Positions 6,760 through 15,143 of a DNA stretch of 24,753 nt are shown here, one piece after another. Below the pieces are notes generated by a model. The model saw nothing but the letters and a program-made list of their open reading frames with translations, did not search any database and was not told where the DNA came from. The stretch comes from Mailhella massiliensis (GTDB lineage: Bacteria; Desulfobacterota; Desulfovibrionia; Desulfovibrionales; Desulfovibrionaceae). The stretch spans positions 1 to 24,753 of the forward strand of contig NZ_DYZA01000016.1 of NCBI RefSeq assembly GCF_020741395.1. Reading direction: 5' to 3'. The translations under genes were made by a program, and so were the position numbers. The first letter of the stretch is position 1. Every line of letters starts with the position of its first letter.

Positions 6760-7884
6760 TCAGACTGCGGCGGGCTGTGCTTTCGCGCCGTTCATGTATT
6801 CCTCGTATTCCCGACGCAGGGTTTCCACCAGCTCATGCACGGAAACGATGCCCTTCACGCGGCCGACGTTGGAGCCGCAGAACACGAAGCCCTTGTCGAG
6901 ATTGCCTTTCATGGCGTTGATGAGGGCGGAGGAGATGCAGTAGGGCGTGGTGGAGGGGTCGCAGGTCTTGATGCAGTGGAACACGCACTTGAAGGGCTTT
7001 TTCCTGCCTTCGCGTGCGGCGCGGATGAAATCATTGTCCAGCGCGCGGCCGGGCATGCCCACGGGGCTGTGGATGATGGTCACATCCTCTTCCTTTGCGT
7101 TCACATAGGCTTCCTTGAAGCGTATGTCCGCGTCACATTCTTCCGTGGCCACGAAGCGCGTGGCCATTTGCACGCCGGAAGCGCCGAGGGAGAGCATCTT
7201 CGCGATATCCGCCCCGCTGAACACGCCGCCGCCCGTGATGACGGGAATGGCGCGCCCGGCTTTGTCCTCCAGGGCCTTCGCGGCGTCCGTCACTCCGGAG
7301 ACCAGCTTTTCCAGGGCGAAGTTTTCATCGAAGATATGTTCCTCGGCAAAGCCGAGATGCCCGCCCGCCTTGGGGCCTTCCAGTACGAAGGCGTCGGGCA
7401 GAAGGCCGGTTCTGCTCATCCATTTCTTGGCGATGAGCGTGGCGGCGCGGCCGGAGGATACGATGGGCACAAGCTTGGTACGGAATTCTTCCTTCTTCGC
7501 TTCGCAGGTTTCCTGGAAGATTTTGGGCAGGTCCATGGGCAGGCCCGCGCCGGAGAAGATCACGTCGGCATGGGATTCGATGGAGGCCTTCACCATCTCC
7601 GCAAAGGTGGTGAGCGCCACCATGATGTTCACGCCGATGATGCCCGTGGTGGCGGCGCGGGCCTTTTCGATTTCACGGCGCAGGGCGCGGACGTTGGCTT
7701 CGATGGGGTTGGAGGCCACGTCGGGCTCGCGCATGCCGACCATGGCTCCGGCGATGACGCCGATACCGCCTTCGTTTGCCACGGCCGAAGCCAGGCGGGA
7801 AAGAGATATGCCGACGCCCATGCCGCCCTGGACTATGGGCGTGCGGGCGATGAGATCACCGATATGCAGCGCGGGAAAAGACAT
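6760..7884 (-). CDS. Nitronate monooxygenase (2-nitropropane dioxygenase)-like flavoprotein
   Basis: This 374-residue TIM-barrel FMN enzyme belongs to the NMO/FabK-related family. PIVQGGMGVGIS (16-27) is the N-terminal signature; GVNIM (84-88), SGAG (111-114), KAGGHLG (172-178, with the His176 that acts as base in nitronate oxidation) and ITGGGVFSG (216-224) bind FMN. GASGVQMATRF (234-244) matches the phosphate-binding end. A C-terminal cluster Cys300, Cys304, Cys308 and Cys316 (ending TPYC) is not part of classical fungal or Pseudomonas enzymes but occurs, as I recall, in homologues from anaerobes. The real substrate in an anaerobe may therefore differ. The gene is monocistronic, with a recognisable promoter and terminator. 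The ribosome site GGAGG lies rather far (about 12 bases) from the ATG. Confidence 0.88.
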   Translation of the reverse strand: MSFPALHIGDLIARTPIVQGGMGVGISLSRLASAVANEGGIGVIAGAMVGMREPDVASNPIEANVRALRREIEKARAATTGIIGVNIMVALTTFAEMVKASIESHADVIFSGAGLPMDLPKIFQETCEAKKEEFRTKLVPIVSSGRAATLIAKKWMSRTGLLPDAFVLEGPKAGGHLGFAEEHIFDENFALEKLVSGVTDAAKALEDKAGRAIPVITGGGVFSGADIAKMLSLGASGVQMATRFVATEECDADIRFKEAYVNAKEEDVTIIHSPVGMPGRALDNDFIRAAREGRKKPFKCVFHCIKTCDPSTTPYCISSALINAMKGNLDKGFVFCGSNVGRVKGIVSVHELVETLRREYEEYMNGAKAQPAAV

Positions 7885-7962
7885 GGAAAAACCTTACCTC
7901 CGGCCTTGGTAAAAGGCGGATCTATGGGGTTGTGAAAAAACTCATCCGAAGAGAGTGGGGCC

Positions 7963-7991
7963 AGTGTAAAGCCGCTTTTTTGTTATGACAA
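7963..7991 (-). promoter_or_regulatory. Sigma-70-type promoter of the nitronate monooxygenase-like gene
   Basis: On the minus strand TTGTCA (7991-7986) and TACACT (7968-7963) are separated by exactly 17 bases, matching the consensus at 5 of 6 and 4 of 6 positions. It leaves a leader of about 70 bases before the ATG at 7884. Confidence 0.6.
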
Positions 7992-8081
7992 GGGGGGAAA
8001 GAAAAATTACCCTTATTACCGGATAAGCATTAATTTCCATTACTTCAGAGAGTTAGTCATTGTTTTCAGGAATTTTCACGG

Positions 8082-8116
8082 AAAAGTGCGCAATTTTTTT
8101 GCCGCACTTTTTTCAA
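8082..8116 (+). terminator. Terminator-like hairpin upstream of phoH
   Basis: AAAAGTGCG (8082-8090) pairs with CGCACTTTT (8103-8111), with a 12-base T-rich loop and a continuing T-run to 8113. No plus-strand gene lies upstream within 3.5 kb. It is therefore either an attenuator in the phoH leader or the end of a short or antisense transcript. Confidence 0.6.
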
Positions 8117-8273
8117 CGGCATCTTTTTCCCGGAGAAAACGCCGGAAGAGGCGCTTTGCGGCGACCCGGGTATATGGGGCGGGACTCCGGCTCACGCGCG
8201 CCACCCGCTTCCCGCGCAGGGGCTTATGGACTCTTTGCCCGTTTTGGCGTAAGGAGAAAGGCTGTGCCGCGCA

Positions 8274-9311
8274 ATGGCGCGGACTCACGGAAAAAAGGAT
8301 ATGCGTGTGAAATCGTCCGTTGCGGAAACGCTGGCCTTTGACGACGCCTCTCTGGCCAGTCAGCTTTTCGGCCCCCTGAACGCCCACCTGGAACTCATTG
8401 CCGACGCCTCGGGCGCGGATTTGCAGACACGGGGTACGGAACTTACCGTAAGCGACCCGCGTCCGGAACAGCGCGAGCTTCTGCTCAATCTCTTCACCCA
8501 GGGCTACGGGCTTCTGCGAAGCGGCCATACCCTGCGCGGGGAAGACCTGCTTCAGGGCTATGAGGAACTTTTACGCAACCGCCACGCCGACATAAGTAAA
8601 ATGTTCCGCGAGGCGAGCGTCATTGTTTCACCGAGAAAGAGCATCCTTGCCCGCAACACGGCGCAGCGGCAGTATATGGAGCTTTTGCGCAAAAGCGAGC
8701 TTGTGTTCGCCACCGGGCCCGCAGGCACGGGGAAAACCTACCTTGCCGTAGCCATGGCCGTTTCCATGCTGTCCGCCAAGCGCGTGAAGAAAATCGTGCT
8801 CACGCGGCCCGCCGTGGAAGCCGGGGAACGGCTGGGCTTTCTGCCCGGCGACATGGAAGACAAGGTCAATCCCTACCTGCGCCCCCTCTACGATGCCCTG
8901 AGCGACATGCTCGGCCCGCAGGGCTTTGCCCAGAAGCAGGAGTCGGGCGTCATTGAGGTCGCGCCCCTCGCCTTTATGCGCGGCCGCACCCTGAACGACG
9001 CCTTCCTCATTCTCGACGAGGCGCAGAACACCACGCGCGAACAGATGAAGATGTTTCTCACCCGCATGGGGTTCGGTTCCCGCGCCGTGATCACCGGTGA
9101 CGTGACGCAGATCGACCTGCCTCCCGTGAACCGGGCTTTTCTGCGCGAGGGCGAAAAGGAAGGGGAAACCCGTTCCGGCCTCGTGCACGCCCTGCGTGTG
9201 CTCGACGGCGTGCGCGGCGTGGCCGTCCACCATTTCCACAGCTCCGACGTGGTTCGCCATCCTCTGGTGGGCCGTATCGTGGAAGCCTACGACCGGTATG
9301 AAAAAAACTAG
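8274..9311 (+). CDS. phoH: PhoH-like ATPase (PhoL/YbeZ type)
   Basis: This 345-residue cytoplasmic P-loop ATPase is related to the N-terminal part of superfamily 1 helicases. Walker A is GPAGTGKT (148-155), Walker B LILDEAQNTT (245-254), and the RPAVEAGERLGFLPGD segment (178-193) is diagnostic of PhoH. The N-terminal third (about 20-110) is the usual KH-like region. PhoH-like proteins next to YbeY are thought to act in RNA metabolism. The start is uncertain: 8274 has AAGGAG about 17 bases upstream, while Met10 at 8301 has GGAAAAAAGG closer by. The difference is nine residues. The gene overlaps the next by 14 bases, indicating translational coupling. Confidence 0.95.
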   Translation: MARTHGKKDMRVKSSVAETLAFDDASLASQLFGPLNAHLELIADASGADLQTRGTELTVSDPRPEQRELLLNLFTQGYGLLRSGHTLRGEDLLQGYEELLRNRHADISKMFREASVIVSPRKSILARNTAQRQYMELLRKSELVFATGPAGTGKTYLAVAMAVSMLSAKRVKKIVLTRPAVEAGERLGFLPGDMEDKVNPYLRPLYDALSDMLGPQGFAQKQESGVIEVAPLAFMRGRTLNDAFLILDEAQNTTREQMKMFLTRMGFGSRAVITGDVTQIDLPPVNRAFLREGEKEGETRSGLVHALRVLDGVRGVAVHHFHSSDVVRHPLVGRIVEAYDRYEKN

Positions 9312-11748
9312 GAAGATCTCTCCTGTCAGTGTTTCCCAGCTTCTGGGGCATTCCCGCTCCATGTTCCTGCATCATCATCACGACTGGGGCCTGTTTTCCC
9401 TGGCCCTGGCCCTGATACTGGTTTCCCTGCTCTGTGCGGTGCAGCCCGGGCGCACGGCGCGCGTGGTCTATCCCGCCGGGGAAATCGCGGCCCACGACGT
9501 AGTTTCCGACAGGGATCTTCTCGTGGAAGACCCGCAGGCTACGCAGCAGCGGCGCGACAGGGCGCTTGCGCTCCAGCCCATGGTGTTCGATATAGACAAG
9601 AAGGGCATAGAGCGCTTCCGGCAGGAGAGCCTCGGTCTGCTCGATGAAATCAACAGGCGCGGCCTGGACGACGAGGGCCTGGAAAAGGTCCGTCGGGCCT
9701 TCAACGAAAGGCACCTTTCCGATGTTTCCTCTTCCGCCTTCCGCCTGCTTGCCGCCTCCTATGTGCAGGAATACCTCCTGAACACTCTTATTCCGTGGAT
9801 GGAATCCGCCCTGTCCAACGGAGTCATTGCCGACATGCGCCAGCTTTCCAATACCGACAATGCGGCCGTGGTGCGTGACCTCGACAGCGGCACGGAAGTG
9901 CTCCGTACCCAGGCCGGGGGCCTGAAGGATATACGCATGTTCAAGGTGGCGCTTGGGCGCAAGCTGCGCGGGGAGGAAAAGCTCAACGCCCGAGCGAAAG
10001 TAGTGCTTCAGGAAGTCATGCCCCTTATGGTGGTGCCCACGCTGGCCGTGAATCAGGAAGTGACGAACCAGCGCAATGAGGAAATGCTCGCCGCCGTGGA
10101 GCCCGTGTTCTACAAGGTGCAGACCGGGGAAGTGCTGGTGCGTGCGGGCGACATGGTGACTCATGAGCAGCAGATCAAGTTGCAGGCGCTGTTCCGTTCC
10201 GCCCCCGACGTGGTGGATTGGCATGTGTTCTGCGGCTGCCTCATTCTGGGCTTTTTCCTTCTGCTCGGGCTCTTCATCACGCCGAGCGGCAACAAGGGCA
10301 CGGTGCTGCGCACCAAGGACCAGAACCTCATCGCTCTGCTTCTTGTGGTGTTTTCCCTGGCCTCATGGTGCACTATGTATCTTCTGGTGGCCGTGGCCTC
10401 CACGCCCATCGCCCATATTCTGGCCTTCGCCTTCCCGGTGGCGGGCGGCACGGGGCTTGCGGCGCTCATTTTCGCCGCGCGGCGCTACTGTACCGTGGGG
10501 CTCATGCTCTCCTTCTTCGCTACCGTCATTTTCCGCGGCGACATAGCGCTCTTTTTCTTCTATTTCATGTCGTCCATGACCAATACCTGGCTGGTGCTCC
10601 GCGCGCAGAACAGGCAGGACGTGGTATGGGGGAGCCTGCCCCTGCTTTTGTGGATGCTCATGACGGGCCTTGGCGCGGCTCTGTTCATTCACCTTGAATG
10701 GGCGCAGCTGCCCGTGCTCCTGGCGGCGCTTTTCTGCAACGCCATAAGTTCTCTTTTCCTGCTTTTCGCCCTGAGCCCCGTGTTGGAAATGCTCATGGGT
10801 TACACTACGCGCTTCCGCATGATGGAGCTCATGAATTTGGAGCACCCCCTGCTTCAGGAACTTATGATGACGGTGCCCGGCACCTATCATCACTCCCTTG
10901 TGGTCTCCAACCTTGTGGAAGCCGGGGCGGCCGCCATAGGGGCCAACAGCCTTCTGTGCAAGGTGGGCGCGCTCTACCATGACATAGGCAAGATTTCCCG
11001 GCCGGAATACTTTGTGGAGAACCAGTTCGGCGGGCCCAACCCTCACGACAGGCTTTCCCCCGCCATGAGCGCGCTTATTCTCTTCTCCCACGTCAAGCAG
11101 GGGGCGGAGCTTGCCGAGGAATATCACCTGGGCCGCGAGATCACCGATATCATTGTGCAGCATCACGGCACGCGCGGGGCCATGTTCTTCTACAACAAGG
11201 CCCTGCAGATGGGTGAGAACCCGCGCCTTCAGGACTACTCCTATCCCGGCCCGAGGCCGCAGAGCAAAGAAGCGGCCATTGTCATGCTGGCCGACTCCGT
11301 GGAGGCTTCAAGCCGCACGCTGGTGGATCCCACCCCGGCGCGCATCCGGGCGCACGTCACCAAAATCGTGAAGGGTGTGTACGCCGAGGGGCAGCTCGAC
11401 GAATCGGATCTCACCTTCCGCGACCTCAACAAGCTCATCGACAGCTTCGTGCGCATCATCACCGGCCTTTTTCATCAGCGCATCGCCTATCCTGAGGAAA
11501 AAACCGAGCAGCACAAGACCCGTCAGAAGGCGGAAGAAGGCAGGAAGGAAGAAGCCGAGGAGCTCAAAATGGAATGGGTGATCGGCACACCCGGCAGGGC
11601 GGGAGAGGAAAAAACCAAGGAAGCCGCAGAGGCGAAGGGCGTGGAAGGCGCTTCAGGCGGGGAGAAAGAGGAATCTGCGTCCGGCAGCGCGCGGGAAGAA
11701 GCCGGGAAGGGCGGGGAAGGTGTGAAGGTCGAAGGGAAGGGCTCATGA
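9298..11748 (+). CDS. 7TM-HD family phosphodiesterase (PgpH-like)
   Basis: This 816-residue membrane protein starts inside the end of phoH (ATG at 9298; an in-frame upstream extension inside phoH has no ribosome site). The order is one membrane segment (about 33-50), a 7TMR-HDED extracytoplasmic domain (about 55-300), a cluster of membrane helices (about 305-510), then a cytoplasmic HD domain. HD residues visible are His532 (in TYHHS), His561-Asp562 (YHDIGK), His622-His623 (IVQHHGT), and an ADS aspartate near residue 665. This architecture matches PgpH, which hydrolyses c-di-AMP in Gram-positives. Whether the substrate is the same here is unproven. A charged, low-complexity Glu/Lys/Gly tail of about 80 residues follows the HD domain. 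The stop overlaps the ybeY start (ATGA). Confidence 0.9.
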   Translation: MKKTRKISPVSVSQLLGHSRSMFLHHHHDWGLFSLALALILVSLLCAVQPGRTARVVYPAGEIAAHDVVSDRDLLVEDPQATQQRRDRALALQPMVFDIDKKGIERFRQESLGLLDEINRRGLDDEGLEKVRRAFNERHLSDVSSSAFRLLAASYVQEYLLNTLIPWMESALSNGVIADMRQLSNTDNAAVVRDLDSGTEVLRTQAGGLKDIRMFKVALGRKLRGEEKLNARAKVVLQEVMPLMVVPTLAVNQEVTNQRNEEMLAAVEPVFYKVQTGEVLVRAGDMVTHEQQIKLQALFRSAPDVVDWHVFCGCLILGFFLLLGLFITPSGNKGTVLRTKDQNLIALLLVVFSLASWCTMYLLVAVASTPIAHILAFAFPVAGGTGLAALIFAARRYCTVGLMLSFFATVIFRGDIALFFFYFMSSMTNTWLVLRAQNRQDVVWGSLPLLLWMLMTGLGAALFIHLEWAQLPVLLAALFCNAISSLFLLFALSPVLEMLMGYTTRFRMMELMNLEHPLLQELMMTVPGTYHHSLVVSNLVEAGAAAIGANSLLCKVGALYHDIGKISRPEYFVENQFGGPNPHDRLSPAMSALILFSHVKQGAELAEEYHLGREITDIIVQHHGTRGAMFFYNKALQMGENPRLQDYSYPGPRPQSKEAAIVMLADSVEASSRTLVDPTPARIRAHVTKIVKGVYAEGQLDESDLTFRDLNKLIDSFVRIITGLFHQRIAYPEEKTEQHKTRQKAEEGRKEEAEELKMEWVIGTPGRAGEEKTKEAAEAKGVEGASGGEKEESASGSAREEAGKGGEGVKVEGKGS

Positions 11749-12224
11749 AGGCGCTCCATGTAGAGATGCGCGCCCCCTGCCGTTTTTGCCGGAGCGAGTG
11801 GCGTTCATGGCTTTTCGCCATGCACGAGGCCGCCTTCGAGGCCGGTATGCTGCCCGGACAGGAGCACGGCCCCCGCGCTCACGAAGACACGGGAGGCATG
11901 CGGCCGGAAGAACTCTCCGTGCGGCTCATCGTGGCTTCGGACGGGGCTATTTCTGCTGTGAATCTGCGCAATCTGGGCTGCTCGGGGCCCACGAACATCC
12001 TGAGTTTCCCTGAAGATGAAGGGGGTGTGGGCACGCTTTTTCTCAGTGCGGACACGCTGGAGCGCGAATGTGTGCTGTACGGGCAGGAGGCGGCCGTCCA
12101 CGCCGTCAGGCTTCTCGCCCACGGCATGGGACATATCCTGGGCTTCGACCACGGCCCGGAGATGGATGATTTTTGCGGCTTTCTCGCCGCGTGCGCCCTG
12201 GGCGGGGACAAGACGGAAGCTTGA
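11745..12224 (+). CDS. ybeY: Endoribonuclease YbeY
   Basis: This 159-residue protein begins at the ATGA overlap with the HD-phosphodiesterase gene; the longer open frame upstream is inside that gene. The zinc motif HGMGHILGFDH (126-136) supplies His126, His130 and His136, as in the H3xH5xH signature of YbeY. The preceding PTNILSFPED (82-91) replaces the PTDVLSFP common in other phyla. YbeY is a single-strand RNA nuclease needed for 16S rRNA 3'-end maturation and ribosome quality control. Its position between PhoH and Era agrees with the well-known functional association of these genes. The N-terminal part (1-55), with Cys12 and Cys15, is poorly conserved. Confidence 0.93.
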   Translation: MKALHVEMRAPCRFCRSEWRSWLFAMHEAAFEAGMLPGQEHGPRAHEDTGGMRPEELSVRLIVASDGAISAVNLRNLGCSGPTNILSFPEDEGGVGTLFLSADTLERECVLYGQEAAVHAVRLLAHGMGHILGFDHGPEMDDFCGFLAACALGGDKTEA

Positions 12225-12314
12225 CGTTTTCCCCCCTGTGGTTCAATCTGAACAATCCTTTTCGTCATACAAGGGCGCGCGGGCTTTCGCGCCAACAGCA
12301 TATCTGGAGACAAC

Positions 12315-13256
12315 ATGGCAAAAATACAGAATGAACACCGTTGCGGATGGGTGGCGCTCATGGGGCCGCCCAACGCGGGCAAGTCCACGCTGCTTAACGC
12401 CCTTCTGGGGCAGAAGATAAGCATCGTGACTTCCAAGCCCCAGACCACGCGCAGCCGCGTGGTGGGCATCATGTCCGAACCGGGCGCGCAGGTTATTTTC
12501 ATGGACACGCCCGGTGTGAACCATTCCCGCCAGCAGCAGCGCGGCCATCTCAGCAAGATGATGAGCCAGGCCGCGTGGCAGAGCATGGCCGCCGCGCATG
12601 CGGTGATGCTGGTGCTCGATGCCGACCTTTATCTGCGCCGCCCGGAATTTCTGGAGCGTGACATACAGTCGCTTCGCGACGCGCTTGCGGACGATGAGCG
12701 CCCGCTTCTCGTGGTGGTGAACAAGGTGGATCTTTTCCACGACAAGTCGCGCATGCTGCCGCTTCTGGTGAAGCTTCAGGAATATTTCCCCAAAGCCGAG
12801 GTATTCCCCATGTCCGCCCTCACCAAGGACGGTCTGGACGAGCTCAAGAAAATCATTGCGGGCATGATGCCCGAAGGCGCCTCCCAATTCCCGGAAGACC
12901 AGCTTTCCACCGCGCCCACGCGTTTTCTCGCTGCGGAAATCGTGCGTGAGAAGGTGTTCGAGCGCCTGCGCCAGGAAGTGCCCTACACCACGGCCGTGGA
13001 TATCGAATCGTGGGAGGAGGATCCCGAGCGCGACCTTACCATCATCCATGCCGTCATTTTCGTGCAGCGCCCCTCGCACAAGGCCATGGTCATAGGCCGT
13101 GCCGGGGCCACCATCAAGGAAATCGGCACCGATGCCCGACGCGATATTCAGAAGCTCATCGGCGGCAAGGTGCATCTGCAGCTCTTCGTCAAGGTCAAGG
13201 ACAACTGGGCCGAGGATACCGAGCTTCTGCACGACCTCGGGCTGGAAGACGAATAG
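12315..13256 (+). CDS. era: GTPase Era
   Basis: This 313-residue protein is a full-length Era, the GTPase that binds the 3' end of 16S rRNA during 30S assembly. The G-domain motifs are GPPNAGKS (17-24), the KPQTTR switch (41-46), DTPG (64-67), NKVD (136-139) and SAL (167-169). The C-terminal KH domain includes VIGRAGATIKEIG followed by ARRDIQKLIGGKVHLQLFVKV (about 258-293). TGGAGA is placed 6 bases before the ATG. It lies 90 bases downstream of ybeY with no terminator, so it is probably in the same operon. An internal promoter is possible (TTGACG at 12221) but has no good -10 box. Confidence 0.98.
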   Translation: MAKIQNEHRCGWVALMGPPNAGKSTLLNALLGQKISIVTSKPQTTRSRVVGIMSEPGAQVIFMDTPGVNHSRQQQRGHLSKMMSQAAWQSMAAAHAVMLVLDADLYLRRPEFLERDIQSLRDALADDERPLLVVVNKVDLFHDKSRMLPLLVKLQEYFPKAEVFPMSALTKDGLDELKKIIAGMMPEGASQFPEDQLSTAPTRFLAAEIVREKVFERLRQEVPYTTAVDIESWEEDPERDLTIIHAVIFVQRPSHKAMVIGRAGATIKEIGTDARRDIQKLIGGKVHLQLFVKVKDNWAEDTELLHDLGLEDE

Positions 13257-13335
13257 CGTGTTTTCGCGCCCTGCCGCGCGGGGAGTCTCCGGGTCGCGCT
13301 TTCGGAGGGCACGTGCGCTTTTTTGAATCATGAAG

Positions 13336-13357
13336 CGCCCCGTTCCGGGGCGGGAGG
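13336..13357 (+). promoter_or_regulatory. Tight hairpin abutting the yggS ribosome binding site
   Basis: CGCCCCG (13336-13342) pairs with CGGGGCG (13346-13352) around a 3-base loop. The 3' arm touches the GGGAGG (13352-13357) used by the yggS start at 13363. It may modulate translation; it may also be incidental in GC-rich DNA. Confidence 0.3.
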
Positions 13358-13362
13358 CTGGC

Positions 13363-14076
13363 ATGAGTCTGCTGGAAGAGAGGTGGAGAGGTGTGCTGGA
13401 CGGCATGGCGGAGGCCGTGCGCCGCGCAGGCCGTGAGGCGGGAAGCGTGCGCCTTGTGGCGGTATCGAAGTTTCACCCCGCGTCGGATATCGCCGAGCTC
13501 TGCCGCCTGGGGCAGCTCGATTTCGGCGAGAACTATGTGCAGGAGGCCCGCGCCAAGCAGGCGGAGCTGGATGGGCTCGGCATACGCTGGCATGCCATAG
13601 GCCCGGTGCAGACCAACAAGGCCAAAGAGGTGGCGGGCCGGTTTTTTCTGCTGCACACTCTCGATCGCGCAGACCTTGCCCGCGCGCTTTTGCGCCGTCT
13701 GCCCGAAGGGGAGACGCAGGACGTACTTTTGCAGATAAACATAGGGGAAGAGCCGCAGAAATCCGGGGTGGCGCCCTCCGGCGCGGAAGCGCTCTGCGAG
13801 GAACTTCTCAAAGGCGGGCTTGTCTCTTCCGAAGGGCCGGGGCTGCGCCTGCGCGGTCTCATGTGCCTACCGCCCCGCTGCGGAGAAGGGGAGGAGGCGC
13901 GTCCGTACTTTGCGGCGCTCAGGCAACTGCGCGACGAGCTTTCCCAAAAGACCGGCCTTTCTTTGCCGGAGCTTTCCATGGGCATGTCCGGCGACTACCG
14001 GCAGGCCATAGAGGAAGGTTCCACCATGATCCGCGTAGGCACGGATATTTTCGGCCCGAGGCCTGTGAAGGCCTAG
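13363..14076 (+). CDS. yggS: PLP-binding protein YggS/YlmE (PLP homeostasis, PROSC family)
   Basis: This 237-residue protein starts at 13363 with GGGAGG five bases upstream; the alternative ATG at 13330 lacks a ribosome site and would add 11 unlikely residues. The fold is the alanine-racemase-like TIM barrel of the YBL036c/PROSC family. The pyridoxal phosphate lysine is in VAVSKFHPA (Lys36). FGENYVQEA (54-62) and the WHAIGPVQTNK segment (76-86) are diagnostic, and LSMGMSGDYRQAIEEGST near the C-terminus binds the cofactor phosphate. The protein carries and buffers PLP rather than catalysing a known reaction. It is 106 bases after era and is followed by a strong terminator, so it closes this transcription unit. 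Confidence 0.95.
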   Translation: MSLLEERWRGVLDGMAEAVRRAGREAGSVRLVAVSKFHPASDIAELCRLGQLDFGENYVQEARAKQAELDGLGIRWHAIGPVQTNKAKEVAGRFFLLHTLDRADLARALLRRLPEGETQDVLLQINIGEEPQKSGVAPSGAEALCEELLKGGLVSSEGPGLRLRGLMCLPPRCGEGEEARPYFAALRQLRDELSQKTGLSLPELSMGMSGDYRQAIEEGSTMIRVGTDIFGPRPVKA

Positions 14077-14107
14077 GCTTTATCTCGGCCATAATATTAA
14101 AGATACC

Positions 14108-14138
14108 AAGGCTCCGAGGTCGTCCCCGGAGCCTTTTT
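14108..14138 (+). terminator. Intrinsic terminator after yggS
   Basis: AAGGCTCCG (14108-14116) pairs with CGGAGCCTT (14127-14135), with a 10-base loop, followed by more T residues to 14138. Confidence 0.85.
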
Positions 14139-14229
14139 CATGGTGTCGCAAGTTTTTCTCTCCACGGGGAAATCGGCGCCTTCTCCGGCATGATCTCCCG
14201 TATTCCGTATCCCCCCGGGGGGGAGTAGC

Positions 14230-14988
14230 TCAGATTTCCAGCGAGCGAGCGAAGCAGGCGATAAGTATGGCTCCGGCCTGAGCTACGTTGAGGGAATCGA
14301 AGTCGCGGCGGAAGGGGATACAAAGGCTGTACTCGCAATGCTTGAGCACTCCGGGCCTTACGCCTTTGTCTTCGTTTCCGAGCACGAGCAGGGCCGGGAG
14401 GGGCAGTTTTTCCGTAAGCGGGTTCAGGCTCTCCTCCACTTTCTGGGCCGCGCAGGTGACGAAACCCGCTTCACGCGCCTCTTCCACCGCGCGGGAAAGG
14501 TTGACTACCTGCGTGACGGGCAGGCGCTCCAACGCGCCTGCGGCGGAGCGGCGTGCTCCGGGGCCGAGGAAGGCGCTGTTGTGCTTTGGGAGGATGAGTC
14601 CGGCTCCGCCCATGGCGAAAAGCGTGCGGGCCAGCGTGCCCACATTGCCCGGGTCCTGCACCTGATCGAGGGCCACCATGAGCGGAAGGGGCGCCTGGGC
14701 CGCATGCTCCAGAAAGCTTTCCCACGGCATGAAGGAGGCCTCACGCAGGCGGGCGATCACGCCCTGATGTCCGACCCTGCCTGCCATGCGCATGAGGGTT
14801 TCATCGTTCACCAGGGAAAAGCGCACGCCGTAGTCGCGGCACAAATCAAGCAGGCGGGAGCTTTCCTCTCCTGCGCGCCCTTTGCGCACATAGACCATAT
14901 CTACCCGTTCCGGTTCGCGTTCCAGAAGTTCCAGTACAGGCTTCATGCCCGGCAGAAAATTTTCCCTGTCGCTGTCGTTTTTCATCAT
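14230..14988 (-). CDS. rlmB: TrmH/SpoU-family 23S rRNA 2'-O-methyltransferase (RlmB-like)
   Basis: This 252-residue SAM-dependent SPOUT methyltransferase has an N-terminal L30-like substrate-binding domain (about 10-85, with the GVIAR boundary) and the knotted catalytic domain. The three SpoU motifs are visible: LDQVQDPGNVGTLART (107-122, with Asn115), LVLGNEDKGVRP (201-212, Glu206), and IPFRRDFDSLNVAQAGAILI (224-243, Ser232-Leu-Asn). In E. coli RlmB methylates G2251 of 23S rRNA; other TrmH paralogues look alike, so the exact target is inferred. The start could be 14988 or 14985, since the first two codons are both ATG. The ribosome site (GGAAAT) is weak. No clear terminator follows. Confidence 0.9.
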   Translation of the reverse strand: MMKNDSDRENFLPGMKPVLELLEREPERVDMVYVRKGRAGEESSRLLDLCRDYGVRFSLVNDETLMRMAGRVGHQGVIARLREASFMPWESFLEHAAQAPLPLMVALDQVQDPGNVGTLARTLFAMGGAGLILPKHNSAFLGPGARRSAAGALERLPVTQVVNLSRAVEEAREAGFVTCAAQKVEESLNPLTEKLPLPALLVLGNEDKGVRPGVLKHCEYSLCIPFRRDFDSLNVAQAGAILIACFARSLEI

Positions 14989-15143
14989 GATGCATTATTT
15001 CCATGGCATGGCGTTTAAAAAACCGCGTCGGGCCGGTGATTGCGGATTGAATCCCTGCGCTTTTCACGGTATCCTTGGCCTTTCTCTATGGCTGGTATCC
15101 TGCTTTTGTTCGAGATGCAAGTCCACAACAATGGAGTAAAGAT

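Larger units (their letters stand above)
7885..8273. other. AT-rich divergent intergenic region
   Basis: This 389-base region separates the minus-strand nitronate monooxygenase-like gene from the phoH operon. It contains a good sigma-70 promoter for the minus-strand gene (7963-7991) and a terminator-like hairpin on the plus strand (8082-8116). About 160 bases of GC-rich leader precede phoH. Short open frames here (for example from 8060 and 8086) are basic, low-complexity and unlike real proteins, so I do not call them. No convincing plus-strand promoter could be picked out. Confidence 0.6.

Noticed and set aside
8060..8341. Small plus-strand open frames at 8060 and 8086 before phoH
   Set aside because: They cross the terminator-like hairpin, are basic and repetitive in composition, and lack ribosome sites; not supported as genes.
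12243..13406. 387-codon open frame antisense to era
   Set aside because: Complementary to a textbook Era with all G motifs; His/Arg-rich composition typical of a shadow frame.
14218..14290. GGGGGAGTAGCTCAG looks like the start of a tRNA gene
   Set aside because: No anticodon arm or GGTTCGAATCC-type T-arm follows and no 3' acceptor partner exists; the bases are the coding end of the rRNA methyltransferase gene.
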